A DNA stretch of 49,755 bases. It comes from DAOTWA01 sp034435955 (GTDB lineage Bacteria; Chloroflexota; Anaerolineae; Anaerolineales; Anaerolineaceae). Position numbers and translations under genes: made by a program. The DNA is taken from contig DAOTWA010000030.1 in assembly GCA_034435955.1 (NCBI GenBank), positions 1 through 49,755 on the forward strand, in the 5' to 3' direction. The notes beneath the pieces were generated by a model. It was not told the origin of the DNA. It was given only the letters and a program-made list of their open reading frames with translations, and did not search any database. Shown one piece after another: positions 44,612 to 49,755 of the stretch (positions within the stretch are counted from its first letter, which is position 1; each line of letters starts with the position of its first letter).

Positions 44612-45892
44612 ATGCGCAAGGCCATTTTGATCGTCTTCACCGCCGGCGCCAGCCTGCTCATTGCAGCCGTCGCACTGTACCAATTGCCTCCCGTGCATGA
44701 ACGCCTGGCCTGGCGCATCGACAACCTGCAGGCCAAGCTGCTCTACGCAATCCGCCCACCCGAAAAGGTGATCTTCGTGCCGCAGGATCAGGTGGCCGCC
44801 ATCGTCGCCGCCACGCTGCAGGCGCTCACGCCCAGTCCCACGCCGACGTCCAGCCCGACTCCACTCGCTTCGTCGGCCACACCTGCGCCCAGCGCCACCC
44901 CTACGCTCCAACCCACCCCTATTCCTTCCATGGTCGACCTGGGGGGCATCAAGTACGAGAAGCAAAAATGGGACAACTGCGGGCCTGATACGCTGGCCAT
45001 GGCGCTCAGCTTTTGGGGGTGGAAGGGCAACCAAAACGATACACGCGCCGTACTGCGCCCCAACGATCGCGACAAGAACGTCATGCCCTATGAGATGGTG
45101 GATTATGTCAATCAGGAGACGGAGCTGAAAGCCGTCTATCGCGAAGGCGGCGATTTGGATCTCCTCAAGCGGCTGATCGCCGCCGGCTTTCCGGTGGTGA
45201 TCGAAAAAGGCTTCGAGGTCCCTGACGAAGGCTGGATGGGCCATTATCTTGCCCTGAACGGGTACGATGACGGAAAAGGCGTCTTTATCACCCAGGATTC
45301 GTACATTGGTCCCAACCATCCGGTGGCGTACGATGCACTGTATAACGACTGGCGCGCGTTCAACTACACTTACATCGTGATCTATCCGCGCGAGCGCGAG
45401 GTCGAGGTGCAGGCGCTGCTGGGAGCCGACTGGGATGAGACCTACGCCCTGCAGTCGGCGGCGCAAAGGGCATCCAACGAGATCTATCAGCTCACCGGGC
45501 GCGACCAGTATTTCGCCTGGTACAACCGCGGCACCAGCCTGGTTGGATTGAACGATTATGCCGGCGCGGCGCTGGCTTACGACGAAGCCTTCAAGATCTA
45601 CCCCACGATCCCGGAGAAGAAACGTCCCTGGCGCATGCTCTGGTACCAGACCGGGCCGTACTTCGCCTACTACTACACCGGCCGTTACCAGGACGTGGTC
45701 AACCTGGCAACGGCCACCCTGGGCATGATCGATGAACCGGCCATCGAGGAGACCTGGGTGTGGCGTGCGCGGGCTGAGATCGCCCTGGGGCAGCGCGAGC
45801 TGGCCATCGACGACCTGCGCAACGCGCTCAAGTGGCATCCGGGTTTCGCCCCCGCTCAAGACGCGCTCGCTTCGCTTGGCGCGCAGCCCTGA
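44612..45892 (+). CDS. membrane-anchored C39-like papain-fold protein with TPR tail
   Basis: The 426-residue product has one N-terminal membrane segment (~5-25), so the rest is probably outside the cytoplasm. A Thr/Pro/Ser linker spans ~73-105. The next domain (~112-260) resembles C39-like peptidases: C123 in NCGPDTLAMALSFWG, H211 in GHYLALNGYDD and D229 in ITQDSY could form the catalytic triad. The C-terminal ~150 residues contain TPR-like helices (AWYNRGTSLVGLNDYAGAAL, LGQRELAIDDLRNAL). It may process or bind external peptides. No ABC transporter or bacteriocin gene is adjacent. sbcD follows after 15 bases. Confidence 0.82.
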   Translation: MRKAILIVFTAGASLLIAAVALYQLPPVHERLAWRIDNLQAKLLYAIRPPEKVIFVPQDQVAAIVAATLQALTPSPTPTSSPTPLASSATPAPSATPTLQPTPIPSMVDLGGIKYEKQKWDNCGPDTLAMALSFWGWKGNQNDTRAVLRPNDRDKNVMPYEMVDYVNQETELKAVYREGGDLDLLKRLIAAGFPVVIEKGFEVPDEGWMGHYLALNGYDDGKGVFITQDSYIGPNHPVAYDALYNDWRAFNYTYIVIYPREREVEVQALLGADWDETYALQSAAQRASNEIYQLTGRDQYFAWYNRGTSLVGLNDYAGAALAYDEAFKIYPTIPEKKRPWRMLWYQTGPYFAYYYTGRYQDVVNLATATLGMIDEPAIEETWVWRARAEIALGQRELAIDDLRNALKWHPGFAPAQDALASLGAQP

Positions 45893-45907
45893 TCTTCGGA
45901 TACACGT

Positions 45908-47140
45908 ATGGTGAGAATCCTGCATTTTTCGGACGCGCATATCGACATGGCCAACTACGGCCGGCGAGACCCGGCCAGCGGACTGCCGCTGCGGGTGCTC
46001 GATTTCCTGCGCTCGCTGGACGCCATCGTGGATGCGGCCATCGAAGAGAAGGTGGATATGGTGCTGTTCGCCGGCGATGCATACAAGGACCGCAGCCCGG
46101 CACCCACCTTCCAGCGCGAGTGGGGCCGACGCATCATGCGCCTGTCGCACGCCGGCATTCCCACCCTGCTGCTGGTCGGCAATCACGATTTATCGCCGGC
46201 GGCGGGAAGGGCTCACGCGGTGCAGGAGTTCGACACGCTGGAAGTGCCCCATGTGCATGTGATCTCTCAGCCCACATTTCTGGGGCCTGAGGACCTGGAG
46301 GGTCTGCCGCTGCAGATCATGGCGCTGCCGTGGATCTCGCGTTCGGGGCTGGTCGCCAGCCTGGGTATCAGCCCGAGCGATGAGCGCGAGATCACCGACC
46401 AGACCGTCGAACGTCTGCACGATCTAATTCAGGAATGGTGGAGGCGCGCCGACCAAACGATGCCGGTGGTGCTGACTGCCCACGCCACCGTCCAGGGGGC
46501 GGATTTCGGCAGCGAGCGCAAGTACACTTTAGGCGGCGATTTTCACCTGCCCGGCGCGCTGGCGCGAGACCCGCGTTTGAGCTACACGGCCCTTGGCCAC
46601 GTCCATAAGCCGCAGAATCTGAACGAGGGCAGCCAGCCGCCGGTGATCTATCCCGGATCGATCGAGAGGGTGGACTTTGGAGAAGCCAAAGAGGACAAAT
46701 TCTTTGTTATTGCCCAGGTGGAAAAGGGTCAGGACACGCGGGTGGACTGGCGCAGGCTGAAGAGCGTGCGGCCGATGATCGACAAACCGCTCATAAAATT
46801 GAAATCACCCGAAGATGTAACCGGGCAATTGATCGCTCAATTACCGCCTCAGAGGCGCCTGGAGGGAGCCATCGTGCGCCTGACGGTTGAATATCCACGC
46901 GAGTGGGAGGCGCTGATCGATGAGGCGGCCCTGCGCAGCTACGCCAAGGACGCCTTCGAGTTCCACCTGGTCAAGCGCCCGCGCGCCGAGGTGCGCCTGC
47001 GTCTGCCTCAGGATCGCGCCATCAGCAGCCTCTCCCCACTGGAGCTGCTCGAGATGTACTGGTCGGTGATCAAGGTCGAACCGACGGAAGCTGTTGAGCT
47101 GCAGAAGCTGGCTGAGGAGGTTATCCAGGCCGGCGAATAG
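45908..47140 (+). CDS. sbcD: SbcCD nuclease, exonuclease subunit D
   Basis: SbcD (Mre11 type) is the nuclease partner of SbcC and cuts DNA hairpins and ends. The 410-residue product has the metallophosphoesterase motifs DAHID (9-13), AGDAYKDR, GNHD, TAHATVQG and GHVHKPQ in order. The C-terminal part is the SbcC-binding cap region. ATG 45908 lies 15 bases after the C39-like gene; no strong ribosome-binding site is visible. sbcC follows after 60 bases. Confidence 0.94.
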   Translation: MVRILHFSDAHIDMANYGRRDPASGLPLRVLDFLRSLDAIVDAAIEEKVDMVLFAGDAYKDRSPAPTFQREWGRRIMRLSHAGIPTLLLVGNHDLSPAAGRAHAVQEFDTLEVPHVHVISQPTFLGPEDLEGLPLQIMALPWISRSGLVASLGISPSDEREITDQTVERLHDLIQEWWRRADQTMPVVLTAHATVQGADFGSERKYTLGGDFHLPGALARDPRLSYTALGHVHKPQNLNEGSQPPVIYPGSIERVDFGEAKEDKFFVIAQVEKGQDTRVDWRRLKSVRPMIDKPLIKLKSPEDVTGQLIAQLPPQRRLEGAIVRLTVEYPREWEALIDEAALRSYAKDAFEFHLVKRPRAEVRLRLPQDRAISSLSPLELLEMYWSVIKVEPTEAVELQKLAEEVIQAGE

Positions 47141-47200
47141 AGCCGAGCAGCTTTCATCGTCCCATACACAAACCGTTGATCGAGCGGAATCGATGGCCCT

Positions 47201-49755
47201 ATGATCCCACTCTCTCTCAAATTGTCAGGCTTTCTTTCTTACCGGGAGCCCGCCGAACTGGATTTCTCCGCCTTCGATCTGGCGTGCATCTCCGGGTCGA
47301 ATGGAGCGGGCAAGTCCTCGCTGCTGGATGCGATCACCTGGGCGTTGTTCGGCCAGGCGCGCCGCCGCGACGACGCCCTGATTCATTCGGCCTGCAAATC
47401 GGCCGAGGTGGCGTTCGACTTTAGTTACGAGGGCAATCTCTACCGTGTACTCCGCAGCAAGGCGCGGGATAAGCCGGCCGCGCTGGAATTTTATGTCGGC
47501 GTGCCGGGCGAGGACGGCCGCGCGCCGGACTGGAAGCCCCTCACCGAGCGTTCCCTGCGGGATACCGAGGCGCACATCCAGCAGGTGCTGCGCATGGATT
47601 ACGAGACCTTCACCAACGCTTCATTCTTCCTGCAGGGCAAGGCCGACCAGTTTGCCACGCAGCGCCCGGGCGACCGCAAGCGCATCCTGAGCAGCATTCT
47701 GGGGCTGGACGCCTGGGAGGAATACCGCGAGCGAGCCGTTGAACGGCGCAGGGCTTTGGAGGGCGAGGTGGCTTTCCTGGAGAGCCGCCTGGGGGAAATT
47801 CAGGCGGAGCTGAACGAGGAGCCGGCAAGGGTAGAGCAATTAAAGCAGCAGGAGGCCGAGCTCAAGCGCCTCTCCAAAGCGCGTCTGATCCAGGAAGCCA
47901 ACCTGGATACGCTGCGAAAGCTGGCTGCATCGCTGGAGGAGCGTCGCAAGCTGGTCGAGTCGCTGCGGGCCCGATCGGGCGAGGCCCGCCAAAGGGAAAC
48001 CGCCCTGCAGGAGCGGCTGGAGCAACGCCAGTCTGAGCGCGATGTCATACTGGCCGAGCTGGCCCGCGCTGAAGAAATCCGGGCACGCTACCGCGATTGG
48101 CAGGCGGCGCGGGCCGCGCTGGAGCGCTGGGAGGAAGTCGCCGCACGCTTCCGCGAGCAGGAGAAGCTGCGCAACGGCCCGCTGACCGAGATTGAGGCCG
48201 AGCGCGCCGCCCTTCAGCGCGAGGCGGAGGGCCTGCGGGAGACGGCGCGGGCAGTCGCGGCGTTACAGGCCGAGGCGGAACGATGGCAGGCGCAGGCGCA
48301 TCAGGCGCAGGCGCGCCTGGAGGAGACCGCCGCGCAAATCCAGCGCCGCGCCGCTCTGCAGGAGGCCCTGCGCGGCCTGGAGAAACAGCGCGCCGACGCC
48401 CAGGCGGAAAATCCGCGGTTGAGATCCGAGATGGATGAACTGAAGCAGCGCATCGAGCAGCTCGAAGCGGCGCGCGGGGCGGCCTGCCCGGTGTGCGGCC
48501 AGCCGTTGGGCGAAAAGGAACGAGAAACGCTGGTAGCCGAGTTGAAGGTGCGCGGAAAGGAGCTGGGTGAACGCTACCGGGCCAATCGCCGCCTGCTGCA
48601 GGAGTTCGAGGAGCGCGTCAGGGTGATGGAAGCGGAAATCAAAGCCCTCGCGACGATAGAAAGCGAGGCCCAACGCGCCGCGCAGCAGGCGGAGCAAGCC
48701 AAAGCCCGCCTGGAGCACATCCGCGCGCAAGTGGAGCAGTGGGAGGCAAGCGGAGCGCCCCGCCTGGCGCAAATCGAGGAGGCTTTGCGCTCAGGGGATT
48801 TTGCCCGCCAGGCGCGCGCTCGTTTAGCGGAGGTGGACGCCGCCCTGCGAGCCATCGGCTACGATGCTGCCGCTCATGATGTGGTCCGCAAAGCTGAGCA
48901 AGCCGGACGCAGCAGCGAGGCGGAGCTGCGCGCGCTAGAGGCCGCCCGCGCCCGTCTGGAGCCGCTCGAGCGCGAAGTGGCCGAACTGAGGGCGGAGCTG
49001 GCGGAGCAGCGCGAGGAGGCCGCCCGGCGGGAAGCGGAGGCGCGGAGCGCCGCCGAAGCATACGAAGCCGAGCGCGCCTCGCTCCCCGATCTGCAGAAGG
49101 CCGAGCGGGAGCTGCTCGAACTGCAGGAGCAGGAGAACGCCTTGCGCATGAAGGTCGGCATGGCGCGCCAGAAGGTGCAGGTGATGGACGATCTGCGCCG
49201 GCGCCAGGCCGAGCTCGGCGCGCAGCGCGAGGAGAAGGTGCGCCTGGTTACGCGCTTGAAAACGCTGGAGCGCGCCTTTGGCAAGGACGGCGTGCCCGCA
49301 TTGTTGATCGAGCAGGCGTTGCCCGAAATCGAAGTGGCGGCCAACGAAATTCTCGACCGACTGAGCGCAGGGAGTATGTCAGTGCATTTCGAGACCCAGC
49401 GTGAGTACCGCGACCGCAACCGCGAGGATCGGCGCGAGACGCTGGACATCGTGGTCAGCGATGTGTCCGGGCCGCGAGAGTACGAATGCTTCTCGGGTGG
49501 AGAGGCCTTTCGGGTAAACTTCGCCATACGCCTGGCGCTCTCGCGCGTGCTGGCGCAGCGGGCCGGCGCCCGCCTGCAGACTCTGGTGGTGGACGAGGGT
49601 TTTGGAAGCCAGGATGCCGAGGGGCGCCAGCGCCTGGTCGAGGCCATCAACCTGGTGCGCCCTGATTTTGCCAAGATCCTGGTAGTCACCCATTTGGAAG
49701 AGCTGAAGGATGCCTTTCCAACCCGCATCGAGGTGGAGAAGACCCCGAGCGGGTC
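47201..49755 (+). CDS. sbcC: SbcCD nuclease, ATPase subunit C (cut by the window edge)
   Basis: SbcC (Rad50 type) is the ATPase that clamps DNA for SbcD. About 851 residues are visible. Walker A GSNGAGKSS is at 32-40. Long coiled coils follow, interrupted by the zinc hook CPVCG with C429 and C432. The second ATPase half has the signature FSGGEAFR (~764), Walker B VVDEGFGSQD (~796-805) and the His switch in VVTHLEEL. The sequence runs out a few residues before the normal end, in the middle of a codon. ATG 47201 gives the family start IPLSLKLSGFLSYREP; no clear Shine-Dalgarno precedes it. Confidence 0.95.
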   Translation, partial: MIPLSLKLSGFLSYREPAELDFSAFDLACISGSNGAGKSSLLDAITWALFGQARRRDDALIHSACKSAEVAFDFSYEGNLYRVLRSKARDKPAALEFYVGVPGEDGRAPDWKPLTERSLRDTEAHIQQVLRMDYETFTNASFFLQGKADQFATQRPGDRKRILSSILGLDAWEEYRERAVERRRALEGEVAFLESRLGEIQAELNEEPARVEQLKQQEAELKRLSKARLIQEANLDTLRKLAASLEERRKLVESLRARSGEARQRETALQERLEQRQSERDVILAELARAEEIRARYRDWQAARAALERWEEVAARFREQEKLRNGPLTEIEAERAALQREAEGLRETARAVAALQAEAERWQAQAHQAQARLEETAAQIQRRAALQEALRGLEKQRADAQAENPRLRSEMDELKQRIEQLEAARGAACPVCGQPLGEKERETLVAELKVRGKELGERYRANRRLLQEFEERVRVMEAEIKALATIESEAQRAAQQAEQAKARLEHIRAQVEQWEASGAPRLAQIEEALRSGDFARQARARLAEVDAALRAIGYDAAAHDVVRKAEQAGRSSEAELRALEAARARLEPLEREVAELRAELAEQREEAARREAEARSAAEAYEAERASLPDLQKAERELLELQEQENALRMKVGMARQKVQVMDDLRRRQAELGAQREEKVRLVTRLKTLERAFGKDGVPALLIEQALPEIEVAANEILDRLSAGSMSVHFETQREYRDRNREDRRETLDIVVSDVSGPREYECFSGGEAFRVNFAIRLALSRVLAQRAGARLQTLVVDEGFGSQDAEGRQRLVEAINLVRPDFAKILVVTHLEELKDAFPTRIEVEKTPSG

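Overview
The window is a high-GC bacterial chromosome segment with densely packed genes. It most probably comes from a Chloroflexota bacterium of the Anaerolineae type, an assignment inferred from gene style only. Supporting signs are a fused alpha-beta glycyl-tRNA synthetase, a primase with the CFGQC zinc motif, a full 14-gene complex I operon, and several exported proteins with Thr/Pro linkers next to a membrane anchor or signal peptide. No rRNA or tRNA gene, CRISPR array, prophage or insertion sequence was recognised.

Layout. 82-3087 is a fused glycyl-tRNA synthetase. 3107-3578 is a striking array of five ~94-bp units with perfect 15-bp inverted ends. 3592-10353 is an information-processing and signalling block: dnaG, rpoD, a membrane adenylate cyclase with a degenerate receiver domain, and a coupled Thr/Pro-rich membrane protein. 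10969-25145 is the complete nuoABCDEFGHIJKLMN operon in canonical order, followed by a structured inverted-repeat element and a terminator. 25643-29750 holds a DegV fatty-acid-binding protein and an ABC exporter operon (one ATPase, two permeases) behind a promoter flanked by two inverted repeats. 29883-35450 is a loosely organised accessory stretch: a broken PPOX-family flavoprotein gene, a thioesterase, a one-domain chromate transporter, an AT-richer glycosyltransferase, small membrane proteins, a RidA remnant, a DUF1801 protein and a methyltransferase. 35554-37169 has an orphan DNA methyltransferase and an AlkD-type glycosylase. lipA and a CBS-domain gene follow on the minus strand, then an exported protein, an NfeD-type membrane protease (minus), a solitary dnaK, a C39-like/TPR exported protein, and sbcD-sbcC running off the right edge.

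How the genes work together. The nuo operon encodes a proton-pumping NADH:quinone oxidoreductase with all Fe-S ligands, including N7, so the host can respire or run a quinone-linked chain. SbcCD, AlkD and the DNA methyltransferase relate to DNA maintenance. DnaG and RpoD form part of a macromolecular-synthesis cluster with the -35/-10 promoter at 3592-3620.

The features most worth a second look are the hairpin-bounded repeat array before dnaG, the structured element just after nuoN, several genes whose -10 box lies only 6-7 bases before the ATG (leaderless mRNA candidates), the rpoD-linked cyclase with an altered receiver, and two gene remnants (PPOX and RidA). I found no clearly new multi-gene defence or metabolic system.
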